Shown one piece after another: positions 23,560-35,184 of a DNA stretch of 64,000 bases. The notes beneath the pieces are model-generated. The model did not search any database, was not told where the DNA came from, and saw only the letters and a list, made by a program, of their open reading frames with translations. Made by a program: the position numbers and the translations under genes. This stretch comes from Acanthaster planci. Taxonomy: Eukaryota > Echinodermata > Asteroidea > Valvatida > Acanthasteridae. The number at the start of each line of letters is the position of its first letter. Position 1 is the first letter of the stretch. The stretch is from positions 441,498 to 505,497 of the forward strand of contig NW_019091359.1 of NCBI RefSeq assembly GCF_001949145.1, in the 5' to 3' direction.

Positions 23560-23629
23560 AAGGTCGCATCCAGAACCGAATTTTCGCGGGTACTTTTTTT
23601 TCGGGGCCAAGTATTTTTAATGCGACCTT
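23560..23629. repeat. Small element with 10-base perfect inverted ends
   Basis: AAGGTCGCAT at 23560 and ATGCGACCTT at 23620 are exact inverted copies enclosing 50 bases. The interior (CCAGAACCGAATTTT, then T-run and CGGGGCC) resembles the interior of the segment at 42275, so it belongs to a dispersed family. Confidence 0.55.
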
Positions 23630-23634
23630 TATGA

Positions 23635-25105
23635 CCTCTCTAAGAGATAAGGCTAAGTGTTGGTAGCTTTTATTCGCTTGGAGAATAGGAAGTGAAAAAT
23701 CGTCCTTCTCTCAGACTTTTAAAAAAAACGAAAAACGTTGCCTCTTTTTCGGTACTATGACTTTAGTCCCCCCCCCATTCACTGCTTGATGAACAAAATC
23801 AAACTGAACCGACCCAAAGCATGTTTCCCACGAATAGAAATTTGCCAGTTCGTTTTAGAAAATCCGCTAAGCCATTCTCCAAAGCAAAAAAAATGTCCTG
23901 ACAATACTAGATCGCTTAAAGGCGTATCTGATCGCATCTTCCTCAGAAAGAAAAACAATACTTTGAAGGACACGACTGGTCAAAGCCGAATGAATGGCTT
24001 GGATCCACAAGCAAACTTCAATGGAAACACTCTAGCAATTTCCGCCGAACCTCCATGATATTGTCAAAGATGATTTTTCGCGTCCACTGGGGAATTTTCC
24101 CGTATTTGCCCCCACCTTTTGTACTGGTAAAGCGTCGCATTAGGCACGCTTTTCAGCTGTGCATTTCAGCCATGGTTCAAGCCACAATCAGGGAAATTGT
24201 CTGAGAATATTAATCGGGGGAGAGCATCCGGAAGATGGAGAGTTACAGGCCGTGGTCAGTGATGTGGTTGTCAGGCTTTGTTCATTGGAAGTGTCTTGTA
24301 TTGTGTTCTCCGCGTTTCAATATTACGATATTTCACTGTTCTCTTTCCATGCAAAGCTTCCTGCCGATTAGTTTAGCTACAGTTTCCTATTTGTGCCCTC
24401 CAAAATTTATGCCAAATCACCTCATAAACTGAACCCCCCAGATTTATGATAATGAGTTTAAAATGTCTGAGTTCTGGTCTAGGCGTGCTGTATAACATGT
24501 GAGGTTTCGCACACAGAGACAGTTCTTAAGACATGTAAGGAGCAAAGCGTTTTGCACCCCTCCTTTTTTTTCAAAATCTGCGTCGTACGGTTTCATGCAA
24601 TCAGACTTCTCGCCGCGGTTAATGTGAGGCTTTTACATCAAAATGCTATCTATTTGATATTGATTCAAATCACGGTCGGTTGAAGAAAGGCTATTCGAGG
24701 CGTTAAAGTTGGATGAATTTCAGGTATATTTCACTGCCAACTGCTATGATGTATTGCCGACACGCTGTGACCGAAGACTTAAGGGTTGCTCGCCACGGTT
24801 TCATAATTTTCTCTTATTGGTTTCCCACTATCTGAGTTGACACTCGCAGGACTGGTTCCGATTATAAACAACATTTTCGGGGTCTGTGGAATTGTTTTCA
24901 AAAGTCATTGAATTCAGCCTAACGTATCCAGTCAGATAAACGTCGTTAAGTTTTGAAGAAATTAATCACAATTTATTGTGAGCCTTATGCGGGCCAACAT
25001 GGAAGACAACTCTTCTACGGCGGTATTATTGATCTGAGTTTCAAGAGGGAGAATTCGAGTAGAATCCTTAACCGATGCTCAACCTCTGAAGGCTAGCTGA
25101 AGCAT
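23635..25105. other. Noncoding stretch, no gene seen
   Basis: AT-rich. Frames at 23738-24058 (+, 106 codons) and 24159-24432 (+) have no domains. Nothing else is recognised. Confidence 0.5.
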
Positions 25106-25109
25106 AACA

Positions 25110-25545
25110 CGCCTACGCCTTCCATAAAACATGACACGCGCAACCATCAGCAAGTATCGTTTGCTCATTACTGCGGGGACAATTAACAAATCCTGTACCA
25201 AGACAGAGTTGGTCTCCATCCCTTCTACATTTTGCTTGCCTCATTAAGCAGGAAACCTGGCAGTGGGCGAGACAGATAAATGGAAAATGTAGATGTTTAT
25301 CAAATAAGGACAAGCGAGTGTCAAGGTGAGGCAGCGAAGGGGCTGCGGGCGGGCATATTAGCCACAGATGCTGGCTAGTGCTGAGCAAGTCACGTCCAGC
25401 CAGCGGGGCTTCACTTGGCGCAGCGGAGGCGCCTGGTGATATGGACCGTACGCTGGCAGACAGTTCCCCGGGGTGCACCAGTGGCACGGCCATGGGTCCA
25501 TCGTCCGCGTGCAACCAACTTAGCCAAGGTCACGGCCAAGTACGA
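25110..25545. promoter_or_regulatory. Candidate cis-regulatory block
   Basis: Repeat-free, high-diversity DNA with GC rising to the right. It holds homeodomain-like words (GGACAATTAAC, CTCATTAAGC) and Fox-like words (GTTTATCAAATAAGG near 25293). The minus frame 25113-25514 (133 codons) spans it but its translation has no domain and is rich in Ser, Pro and Leu, as expected for an open frame through GC-rich noncoding DNA. Function is inferred. Confidence 0.3.
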
Positions 25546-25549
25546 AATA

Positions 25550-28190
25550 GTTAGTTTACTTTTTCAAAACCATGCCTCCTTATGGAGGGATTTCAAATAG
25601 CGATGATCAGATGAATAAACGTAAAATAACTTACGCATTGATTATTAACATCAATATTGATGCTTGTTCATTGTTTTTTCAGCTTGAAATAACGCACAAT
25701 TCCATTGGCTCCAGCCACAACCACAGATTCAAGCGTAATTTCAAGCCTCAATTCAGACAGGGCCTTACATCTGCTTCAGAACGTTGCTGCTGTTATTTAC
25801 ATTTTGTGGTTTTTATCTAAGACTGGTAAACATAAACGCAAAGAGCGCATTGTTCCTTGATTGGTGCGGAAAACTCCAGATTGTGTGATTAAAGAGAGAT
25901 CGAAAGGAGCTGTCTCCGGGAACTATTATGGGCATCTTGAATAGTGAAAGGTACACTTTAATCGAATCTAAACAGAAAAAGCAAAAGTACTTCATGCGTA
26001 TTCCTAAGGCTGGGTGATTTGCACACGATACCGGTACGTCCATTGTTAAGTTCACTTCACGCAACCCCTTAAAAACAGCATTTTGGGTACATGCGTTTTC
26101 CCATATTAATGTGGGAAATTTCCGATGAGCTAAAAGCAAAATAAACAAAAGAAAGATCATCAAGCATGAAGTTGATGAGTCTTTTGTATACGGAGAAACT
26201 GCTCTTGTCAAAAAGACTGGGTACCTGTATATTCAAGCTGAAAATATCCATTTACTTCCATTTAAATAGTTAGCAAAGCTGTGGGGTCTCACTCAGTGCA
26301 TCCTGTTTCAATGAAATCATTTCACACTGCTTTCTCCCTCTCAGGTAAGCGAATTATTCGAGGCACGAAACGTGTTAGGCTCACAGCGGGGCTCGGCCGC
26401 GCGATCCACGGTGCGTAAAGTTACCGCCTGCCCGCTACTATAGCCTCCCTTCAATCTCGCAAATTAAACAGATGATATTTCTCAGTGGGAAAGCGAACAG
26501 TGGCAACATGCAACAACGATTCTGCCAAGTGGAGCTAGCTGTTAGGTGACCCTGGAGGGATCCGTACAGTGCACCATCCTGTCTGCCTTATCGGTCTTTT
26601 GTCAAAACGTGAAATGATTTGGGAACCTGTTTTATCCCAAGATATACAAATGACCTTGGAAATCTGAGGTTAAAAGTTTAAATTTGGATAAGACAAGCAC
26701 TGGAAAATGCATCTATGGTGGCCTTTAGTGGACAAAAATGCTTAGGATGTATTTTACGAAATTGGGTGATCCAAACTGCGGAAGTACTGTGATCATGGTA
26801 GTTCTAAACAGACGAAGAATCAAGTTCGACAAATTTATCTTTGTCAGTCCCGTCTGAATCCAGGATGAATTTTAAAAACAGCAGCAAGCGCAGCTTCAGT
26901 TGATTTCCCACATCAATAACAGGTTAAAACTTTGTGTTAGATTTTAGAAAAAAATGAACTTCTTGAACTGAAGCTCAAGAAAGCTACATCTTCCTTTTCC
27001 TGGGCACTCATCAGTCAATCTGTCTCCGGATTCGTCCTGAACCCGAACATGTCTTACCGTTTATATTATTCTTCCGGCCCAAACTCTAATCTACTGCAGG
27101 AACCAGTCTTGTCCCCCCTCTTGTTGCCCGTTAAATCCATTGTTCACTAATTCAAGGCCTGGAGAAGCTCTCAACATGCGAATGAACATCAATATCAAGC
27201 TTGCCAAGACTTAAAAGGCTGTGATCACAGCGCCTTGCCCCTTTACTGAGCAAACAGTTGCGCCAGTTAACAGCCTACTAACAAGATTGTCTGGCAGCCC
27301 AATTGTGATAATGAAGTCTGGTAACGTGCCTGACTACGCTGATCTTGACCTTGAACGTTTTGTTCTGCACGATTTTAGAAAATCAAAGAGCGAAAATAGG
27401 CAAAGGCTTCCTTTATCCGTCGCAAATCTCAATTTGAACCACCGTGGCGTGAATTATTCCGTTTTGTACGGGGCTTCCTTTCTTGCACTCAAGTCAATAA
27501 TGTTACGTTACTCATACTTGGCTGGAGCTCCGAATGGCGTCCCAGCAGGATGACTCGAACGTATGTGTGTGCCTCCTGGGTTGCCTCCTGGGATAGTCCA
27601 GCGAGACGAATCTGCCCGTCCAGTCGCCCCTTGCTCATCCAACTCTCCCAGACCCCCTACTGTGGTCCGATCGGGCACTACCGCGGTAAGGGAGAATCAT
27701 CCTAATCCAATCAGGAGTATTTATAATTTACTAAGTACTTCTTATCAATTACAAGAAATTCGGATTGCTCGACTGACCTTTTACATGGCGAGGTATAGTA
27801 CATGTACATCACAGTCGTGAAACATGGTGTTGCTCTCGGTCGCTTAACTTTTGCTACACGATATGCAACACATGCATTGTTACTCTGAATAGACTTGTGG
27901 GAGTCTTTTTACCTTTCTTGGGGCATGGTTTAGTCAGTACAGTCGCACAATTCACTGTGATTGCTACCAAGCATGGAATTTCTTCGTTTCTTTCATCAGT
28001 CTTTGACAGTCAGTTGATTCCGCACCTGCCGTGGCTCCGCTGCATGAAAGTTGTAGAGGAGATTTTAAAGCTCAGAAAAACAATTTCCGCCCATTCTGAT
28101 CAATTTAGAGATTCGTTCAGATCTATATAGGTTACCACTCAAGGTGACATTTTTATAGCGTCTAGACGCAGGCCATACGACTGTCAGAGC
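25550..28190. other. Noncoding stretch, no gene seen
   Basis: Mixed AT-rich DNA. The 132-codon minus frame 25813-26211 is hydrophobic because it lies over T-rich DNA read in antisense. The plus frame 27221-27553 has no domain. A 12-base near-tandem CCTCCTGGG duplication lies at about 27568-27592. A CpG-rich patch at about 26380-26450 may be regulatory. Confidence 0.45.
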
Positions 28191-28195
28191 TGTTT

Positions 28196-28362
28196 ATAGA
28201 GAGAGTTCCGGCATAAGTGTCTCTCAACTGTTCGAACCAAAATGGTGGATTTGCGTTAGTGCACATAGCAATTAGCACACAATAGCTGCATGCTGTACTG
28301 CACAGATAACGAACAGCCGTTTTGGTTCCAAAGAGTTTGAAGTTAGCGCTACTCTCTCTGTT
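28196..28362. repeat. Imperfect foldback repeat
   Basis: GTTCGAACCAAAATGG (about 28230) faces CCGTTTTGGTTCCAAAG (28318), and a GAGAGAGT segment at about 28200 faces ACTCTCTC at 28351. The arms are inverted copies of about 50 bases with several mismatches and a 70-base spacer. Probably a small non-autonomous transposon. No clear target duplication. Confidence 0.45.
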
Positions 28363-28679
28363 AGGGCACTCTTTTTATATTCTATGGTTCTCATTTCCGA
28401 CTGACCTTATTTTGGGCTCCCGATCACGGAAAAAAATACCTAACCCCCCCCCAAAATGAAGGGAAAAAAATTGGCCAGCATGACCTTTGAAAACAAAAGC
28501 CCTGAAAACTTACGGTTTCGCAAACGACCAACAGCGACGGTCGGCGTTCGAGTGAACATTCGGTATACCACACCTTTCCGTGGCCCGCTGAGGTTCCTGC
28601 ATAGCCCTACACCAGCAACATGGAGTTATTTTTTTTAAGGATTTTTTTTTTCGACCGACCGATCTTATCTCAAGTACTA

Positions 28680-28960
28680 AAAGAAGCGAGAACTATAGAC
28701 TTTAATAAGGGCGCCCTTACTCACTCGGGCTGCCGACTGTCCAAACTGACTGCCACCAAGCGTCAGCATTCTACCACCTTGTGTAACCCCACTGCAGGCC
28801 ACGGCCAAATTACATGTCTCCTAGGTCCTCGGTACCAGTGCTCTGTGAGCCCTCGTAACATGGCTCCAGCATTAAATTTCATGGCGCTGGTATTAAGCAC
28901 TTGAGCCTCGCATTTCCTGATGATGCCATACCTTTATTAATAACCTATATATCTGTACAG
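28680..28960. promoter_or_regulatory. Candidate cis-regulatory block
   Basis: Repeat-free DNA with GC above its surroundings. It contains CAGCATTAAATTTCATGG and GCTGGTATTAAGCAC in near-inverted arrangement (about 28868-28902), with several ATTAA homeodomain-type cores. It lies in a 94-codon frame (28620-28904) that shows no domain. Confidence 0.28.
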
Positions 28961-29079
28961 ATGACTAGTTGGAAGCTTTACTACAGTCACCAATTCAAAG
29001 AGAACAGAGCAAGGTATTTACGTTTTGACTCCCGAATTGTTTGTGTTCAAGCCATCCCTATATCTCTCCGTCCAGACCA

Positions 29080-29205
29080 TTCTCCATCTTTTCCCCACCC
29101 TCCCCTTAATCCTCTTCTTCCCTCTCCAGGTATCCCTGACCTTACCCCCTTCCACTTCTTCTCCCCATTCTCCCTTCCCTTCCTCACTTTCCCCTCCTGT
29201 TGTAG
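29080..29205 (+). repeat. Long pyrimidine tract ending in an acceptor-like TAG
   Basis: About 120 bases, nearly all C and T, end in CCTCCTGTTGTAG|GG. This has the shape of a very strong 3' splice acceptor for a plus-strand exon starting at 29206. It is also a microsatellite-like tract that could form triplex DNA. Two frames stay open downstream as far as 29485 and 29540, and a GGTGAGTC donor-like site occurs near 29537, but neither translation is recognisable. Confidence 0.45.
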
Positions 29206-29209
29206 GGTT

Positions 29210-30030
29210 GAATTACAGTTTGATTCTTAATTCAGTGTTTAGCAAACCATACTGTGAAATATCTTGTTATTATTTTGTACTGGTCATTCTGCCGAGGCCA
29301 GCGAATACTACAATAAACAAACCATCTGCAATAGTGAAAGTGTGCAAGGACATTATGAAGGGCGATGCAATTATTACTTCTCCGACACCTTGCATTTCGA
29401 TGCATCACTCAGCAAAAGAACGACATGGGATTTCCCGATTGGACAGGTCATCCGTCGGCAGACATGTTGTGGTCAAAGAGGATAGTCTCTCTGTACCGTG
29501 GTGGACTGGAACAAATCTAATTTCGCGAGGAAAAGGGTGAGTCGAGTGTCCCGTCACTGTGTTTATTTTGCTTTTAGCTCATCGGAAATTTCCCACATTA
29601 ATATGGCGCTGCCAAGTTCTAACTCAACGAGTGTAAAGATTGATAACTGCCGCTAAATCCTGTTCATAAATATTACATAACCAAATACACGGATGATACT
29701 GTTAGATCAGCACGATAGCCAACGCCTGGCTTGGGTAGGGGACATATTTTCGGGGGTGGGGATGGGTGACCAGCAAGGCTATAGTTCAACATTTTTATCG
29801 TGCAATTACCACAGTCCAATAAGAACGCGGGTGTCATCCTCTCTTGCTGAACACCCAACAAGGCCAACAATAGTGTGTTGATGACAAAAGGCATGTTGAT
29901 TATAACATCAAACTTTCCCATATTTTAAAAGATGTTTCCAGTGCCACGGTACAAAATTACGATGTCGTAAAAAAGTAGTGTATAAATATATGTAGTTTTT
30001 AAAATAAGCTGCAATGGCGTGAACACGCAC
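29210..30030. other. Noncoding or unrecognised exon-like stretch
   Basis: Two plus frames overlap at 29264-29540: one is a 73-codon Cys/Tyr-rich frame, and the other is the 3' part of the window's longest frame (171 codons, 29025-29540). The 5' half of that frame is encoded by the pyrimidine tract and is artificial. The 3' part lacks a domain I know. Confidence 0.4.
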
Positions 30031-30050
30031 CCCCCCTCCACACACACACT
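30030..30050 (+). repeat. C-run and CA dinucleotide repeat
   Basis: A run of seven Cs, then about six CA units. Simple microsatellite. Confidence 0.8.
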
Positions 30051-30063
30051 TGTTTTACATACG

Positions 30064-30312
30064 AAGTGTGGACGTTCCTTTGTTCTACTGTGGTTAAGGT
30101 AAAAGCTCCTTTTTCTCCAACTAGCTGGATTTTTGATGATGTTTTCCTGGACTGTTCCTCTTCATTTTGCCACGGATAACCTTGACCCCAAAATGCCTCT
30201 GAAACTGTTTTTCATGCAGAGTGGGGGAATACATTGTGTGGACATGTGCAAGTCCACACAACGCCATCGTACCCTGCATTACGTGGACTTCTTTTGTGCA
30301 GAGGTCCACGCT
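30064..30312. repeat. Cluster of GTGGAC / GTCCAC hairpins
   Basis: TTGTGTGGAC (30234-30243) and GTCCACACAA (30252-30261) form a perfect 10-pair stem with an 8-base loop. A second hairpin pairs CGTGGAC (30282) with GTCCACG (30304). A fifth GTGGAC word lies near 30068. Both are inside a 74-codon frame without a domain. Could be a structured RNA element or a protein-binding array. Confidence 0.5.
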
Positions 30313-30459
30313 ATGTATGAAACGCTATACACAACTGCCAACCGAACTTTGACATAATGTAGATCACGTTTAATATTTTTCTATTTTGTAGTAGAAATGT
30401 ATGCATTCTTTTCTTAATTATGGCCAATTTTATTCACTGCCTGCACTTTCTTAAATCCC

Positions 30460-30870
30460 CTATTATCCCTTCCACTGGCGGGGAGGAAGATGCAATATGA
30501 TGGAACAGCAAAGGCTCAGTGAGCGCTAAGTGTAAACCCCACAGATGGAGACTTCGCAATAATTAATCGCGGGAAACCTGCTGCCTCTAGATCCGTCTAA
30601 ATCCTCCTTCCCCCAAGGGGCCCCAGTCACTCCCTGACTTCCCTTCCATTTTCACTGGCTATTGACGACCGGCCTTCCCGGACACTTGGAGTCAAACACC
30701 TGACGCTGAGGGGCTCCCTGATCCCTCGGGCCGAGTCTCACCGCCTTGCCGCTAAGCCCCATCTTTCCCGCCCGTCATCAGAAGGAAACATAAAGAGGGA
30801 GGATCTTAAATCACCACCTGCCGAACTAGAAGAGTTGCGCAGGAGAAGATCTCAGTACAGGACTTCTACA
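30460..30870. promoter_or_regulatory. Candidate cis-regulatory block
   Basis: GC-richer, repeat-free DNA between AT-rich flanks. CGCAATAATTAATCGCGG (30556) is a compound homeodomain-type site. Pyrimidine-biased and GGGGCC words follow. No frame above 60 codons crosses it, which argues against hidden coding sequence and leaves regulation as the better guess. Confidence 0.3.
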
Positions 30871-30874
30871 AATC

Positions 30875-33075
30875 CGCTCTTCTTCCGTTTACTTCCCTCT
30901 CAACAAACCAGTCGTGTCAAAATGAACACTGAGAGGGAAAAAACTCTTCCCTCTTATTTCATATAAATCGCTCACAAAACTAGAAATGCTGCTATCATTG
31001 TCATAACTTATGAACATAAATCATTCCCATCCTGTCGGCTTTATAATTGTAAAAGATGAAGCTGACCCAGCCAAATTGATTAATCCACAGATGTTTTATA
31101 AGGAAGTACATGAATTAAATACAATATTTAATAAAGCAGTCTTTATTGGCAAATCATGAAGTCTGCTTTAGGCTCGGTAATAAGTATTCGCACCCTCTGT
31201 GAACGTTTACAACAAGAGCAGAAGATGCCAATGTACTTTTAGCATTTTCGTGAAATCAAGCCTTCGTTAATTGAGACAAAACTCGAAGGCAGCACTACAT
31301 AATATTGTTTATCAGTGTAATCTACTAGTCTCTTTTAATCCACATTCTGATCTACACTTCATCAATACTTTATGCCAACTTTCTCTTTTCAGAACATAAA
31401 AATTTCGGACGCAAACTTCTTTTTATAGAAAAAATACGTTATATTACATGGCAAGAATCAGATGATTTTGGCCATAAATGCTGGCAGATCAGAAGACAGC
31501 TGCGCGATGTGGCTGTTTTTGCGTCACACTTGGCCGGCGCCATGTTGTTTATGCATGAGAATCAGGTGAGGAAGCTTTCCCTGATGCACAATCTTGATTC
31601 ACCCTCCCTGTTACATCTTTCTATAGAACATAAAACTTAATTGTAGTGTCTATTTTTGTGCAGAAGAAAAGAAAAGTTTGACTCATTGTTGCGCATTGGC
31701 GTCAACAGAGGGCGCAATACTTTTGGCATAACTACGGTCGTTTTGGAAAGGATTGCATCGTCCCAAACCTTACAAACTTCTGTCTCTGTCCCAAAAGTGG
31801 GAAACGGGTTTTCGGGGGGGGGTCGCAACTTGAAACCATTAATAGCACAGGCAAACTTGGCCAACAAAACAAAGAGGCGGAAACTATGAAAGATCCAGGA
31901 ACAAATACCGTCAGAGCTGAAAATTATTAGATTAAACTACTTGATGACAGATATTAAACACGTGTACATGTATATAATTGCGAGTGGGATGTATTTATGT
32001 GTGGAAGGAACCATAATTTGTCCGTGGAGGCACACTGATAGGATGTGGAGGCCCGAGTAGCTGCCAAATCGGTCACTATTTTGATACTGGGCACCGAATT
32101 TAGGCCAAATATGCGGCGCAAATAAAATATTGAACTAGTATAGAGAGAATGAGGAGTATTTCTTCCCTTCGTCAACTAATTACAAAAGAACTGGGTGATA
32201 AAGATGCAGGATACATCTGGGACTACAGCAAAAAACAAGAGACTTCGTCTGACATCAGGAACCCAGAAACAAACGAATGAATGTGAACGACGTACACATT
32301 GTTTTAAGTGAGAGCTGAGTGGCCCAGCAGCATGAGTCATTGATGTAGTTTGTGTGTACCGTTCTCCTGCAGATCTTTTCTCTGAATTCTCATGGTAGCC
32401 TCCATTTACTATTCCTGGCCTATAGATTTCGCGACGTTTGCTGGATTCTATGAGTTTTTGTATAGTTTTAACCGATTTTAAGGCCAGCAACCTCAAGTTT
32501 AAAGGAAGGGGTCCGAACACAAAACCTACTGAATTTCAAATTAGGTGACCGTACTATTACGTCGCAAGTAAGTTTGATGAAACGGAAAATTTGAGTCCCC
32601 TGTATCGCAAAATTGTAAAAACCTGCACTCTATTAAAAGGAATGCTGAATAGATCATTTGCATTCCTATGCAAATAGGGGTGGTGCCTGACTAGTTTGGA
32701 TTCCATGCCTCACTTTCATTTTTCAAATATTGCTCAAAACATTTAGAAATAAATAATCACTTGTTTTAAATTCTTCATCAGCATAAATGACATTAATTTA
32801 TGACGAAGTTTTATTTTAGTGCTTTCATCTTTATTCTCAGGTGCCAAATTTTAAAAAATACATGTAATAATAAATAACCTCCCTTTCGATTCAATATGAC
32901 CGACTTGTGTATGAGACTAATTAGCAGTTACCAAAAATAAACCAGCTCCAAATTTCTGCAAGTCATTTCGCACCCACATCCACAGCAGAATTTGTCATTT
33001 TGACAAGAAAAAACTTGTTTTGTCCCAATGTCTATAACGACAAGGATTCATTTGTCAAGAAGGTCAGTTTTCAGC
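30875..33075. other. Noncoding stretch, no gene seen
   Basis: AT-rich. Frames at 31637-31889 on both strands and 32176-32520 (-) have no domains. An octamer-like TATGCAAAT word lies near 32670 in an A/T-rich stretch like those near 37500 and 55500. Confidence 0.5.
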
Positions 33076-33079
33076 GCTT

Positions 33080-33185
33080 TCCAAAAGCTTGTGAAAAAAA
33101 CACGCTTGCTCCTATGGGATTCGAATCAGTGACCTCTTGCCAACGTCTCACCACTCCTCTACTAAGTTACCCGAAGCCGGATCTT
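33080..33185 (-). mobile_element. tRNA-derived SINE, decayed copy
   Basis: Read on the minus strand, a pol III B-box-like GATTCGAATCCC is followed by GGAGCAAGCGTG, a T-run and CACAAGC. The last feature pairs GC(T/G)TGTG with CACAAGC across the T-run, as does the 3' end of the SINE at 52730. The A-box half is diverged. The shared 3' hairpin shows the two belong to one family. Confidence 0.6.
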
Positions 33186-33189
33186 TGGC

Positions 33190-34165
33190 TCGAATTGATA
33201 TGGTACAGCATCTAGTCAGTATAACGAGTTTTTCTCACTATGACCTGAACCCAACACACCGACTGTTCTGAGTGTTACAATCTTGCCTTCTGGCACTTTT
33301 GAGCGCAAAATGTTGTCAGTTTGACAAACAGAACTTTGCGTCATATGCTTTCAGTCTAGACTGAAGCTAGCGTTTCCCTAAGGCGTAGCGGAGTTGGGCA
33401 TAATTTTGGTCTGATTTTAAAATATATGTCATATGTCATTTCCTTAATTTCGAGTTATTTTCAATTGTGAAATGTTACCAGTGTGCACTTGCTGGGTTTC
33501 TTATTTTGTGGGAGGTTTCCTCATTTCATAAGCCATAAATCATATATCTCATTAGCAGTCCTTTTATTGCCTGGTTGATAATAATTCCCCCACGGAAAAA
33601 AGTCTGAAAATCTTCCCGATTTTGTCAATCGTTGGTAGGTCAGTCAAATAGGTCAGTCTAAGAACCTCTCGCTGCCGTTTTTCAAGAATGTTCGGCCGGT
33701 CGTCAACTCTCTCCATTGTTGCTGATACGCGACCTGCACCTATTGATAAGATATCAGATATTGCCAACACATGAAATTCTATTTTAGAAATTGTACTGAG
33801 CATCTACATTATATGGAGAGGGAAATTCCTTTCTCACATGTGGTGTTAATTCAGTTGAATCAGGGATCATTTAATTTGTAGAGCCCAGCAGCTACTGAGC
33901 ACTTTTCACTCAATCTCCAGACTTGTCAACGGTGTCAGTCGGACGCAGTACGACTGATAGGAAAAACGGACTGACATTCCCAACCAAGTGAGCTTGTTGC
34001 ATGGCAAAGTGTCGAATGCGGAAGTAATCAAATGGTAACTGAGAAAGTAGAACTCTTTGGGATCAGTGTCCTACAGAGGAACGCTATTAAGAAGCACTTA
34101 CGGGTTACACAAAAACAAGAACTCAGAAAAATTATCTGCATTTACAATGGCTCTCTGGAGGCCAA
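33190..34165. other. Noncoding stretch, no gene seen
   Basis: AT-rich. The minus frame 33564-33803 (79 codons) has no domain. Nothing else is recognised. Confidence 0.5.
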
Positions 34166-34380
34166 TAAACATCGCGCTGATTGGTTAAAAATAGTCTTGG
34201 GCAGACATACGAGAGCGCTGATAGGCCAGTTTCACCCGCCGGTGGCGTCGTGACAAAAGGTCACCATCTAGCGGTCTGACAGATCCGAAGCGGAGCGTAA
34301 CGCAAACTTGTAAGTAAACTCGGGAATCAAGTCACATGGGAGGAGAACCGGAGCAGTCCAAAGTGAGTGTGTTGTTGAGC
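34160..34380 (+). promoter_or_regulatory. Promoter-like patch with CCAAT boxes and donors
   Basis: A CCAAT box at 34162 and an inverted one (GCTGATTGGTT, about 34176) precede a CpG-rich stretch. ACTT|GTAAGT at 34310 and CAAA|GTGAGT at 34363 are good plus-strand donors. This order is what a promoter with a noncoding first exon would look like. No matching acceptor or coding exon was identified. Confidence 0.28.
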
Positions 34381-34439
34381 GAAGAGGGGAAGAACGAAGC
34401 ACGGAGAGAGTTGAACTTATGCCGGAGTCCCCCCCCCTC

Positions 34440-34960
34440 AGCCTTTTTCTCATTCCAAGGCTAATTGCCGATTATGAAGACGGTGGATGTTGGCCCCCAA
34501 TAAGGCGCCAAACTTGACAGGGTGATGACGGAACGCTGTCAGCGCCTAGCCCGACTAGGCACTGATGACGTGCCCAGATACATAGAAGCTTGGTGTACAC
34601 TACACATACACGCGGTCCCCGGGCAATATTATGCGCGTATTAATATTGAGGATCATATCTCTGTGTGAGCCCTCAGGATTACGGCCGTCCCCTTGTAATG
34701 CTCGCCGAAGTCAACTTCGCAGCGTGTTTACGTCTAGATACTTACGGGCTTCAAGACCCAAGGGCTGAAAGCTATGGAGGTGGGGTCACTGATGGCCTGG
34801 AGGGTGCAGGATGTCAGTGGAGGTTATTGGAAATGTTACCGTAGGACCGGACCCCCCTTCTCTAATCCACACTCAGCTGGGAATTATGACAAATCCCGGC
34901 TAATATCATGGTGTGGGGCGATACTATGCAAAGAATAGAGTGTATGTCATGGCATTCAAC
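34440..34960. promoter_or_regulatory. Candidate cis-regulatory block
   Basis: About 500 bases of repeat-free, GC-balanced DNA. It contains AAGGCTAATTGCC, GTATTAATATTGAGG, a GGATTA bicoid-type core (34677) and several GACGT/TGACG words. It is bounded by more AT-rich DNA and has no frames over 60 codons. That pattern favours conserved noncoding DNA, but conservation itself cannot be seen here. Confidence 0.32.
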
Positions 34961-35184
34961 GGAAACATTGGATTAATTTTTTCAGCGGTATTTCAGATGG
35001 CCGTTTTTCTCCCTTAAAGGACTGCGTCTATTTTACAGCAATTAAACCTCGAACACACAGTATTAAAAACTTTCATTTCTTACGGATCGAAACAAATTTC
35101 AAAACACCTGGAAATGAATTCTGCTTGTTTTTCAAGTTAGTTTTCTTTGTATACGTCAAATTGTTCTTCTTTTGAAGGGCTGGT

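Noticed and set aside
29025-29540. Longest open frame in the window, 171 codons on the plus strand
   Set aside because: Its first half is encoded by a pyrimidine tract and reads as Leu/Pro/Ser/Phe low complexity. No domain is recognisable, and a second frame is open over the same DNA.
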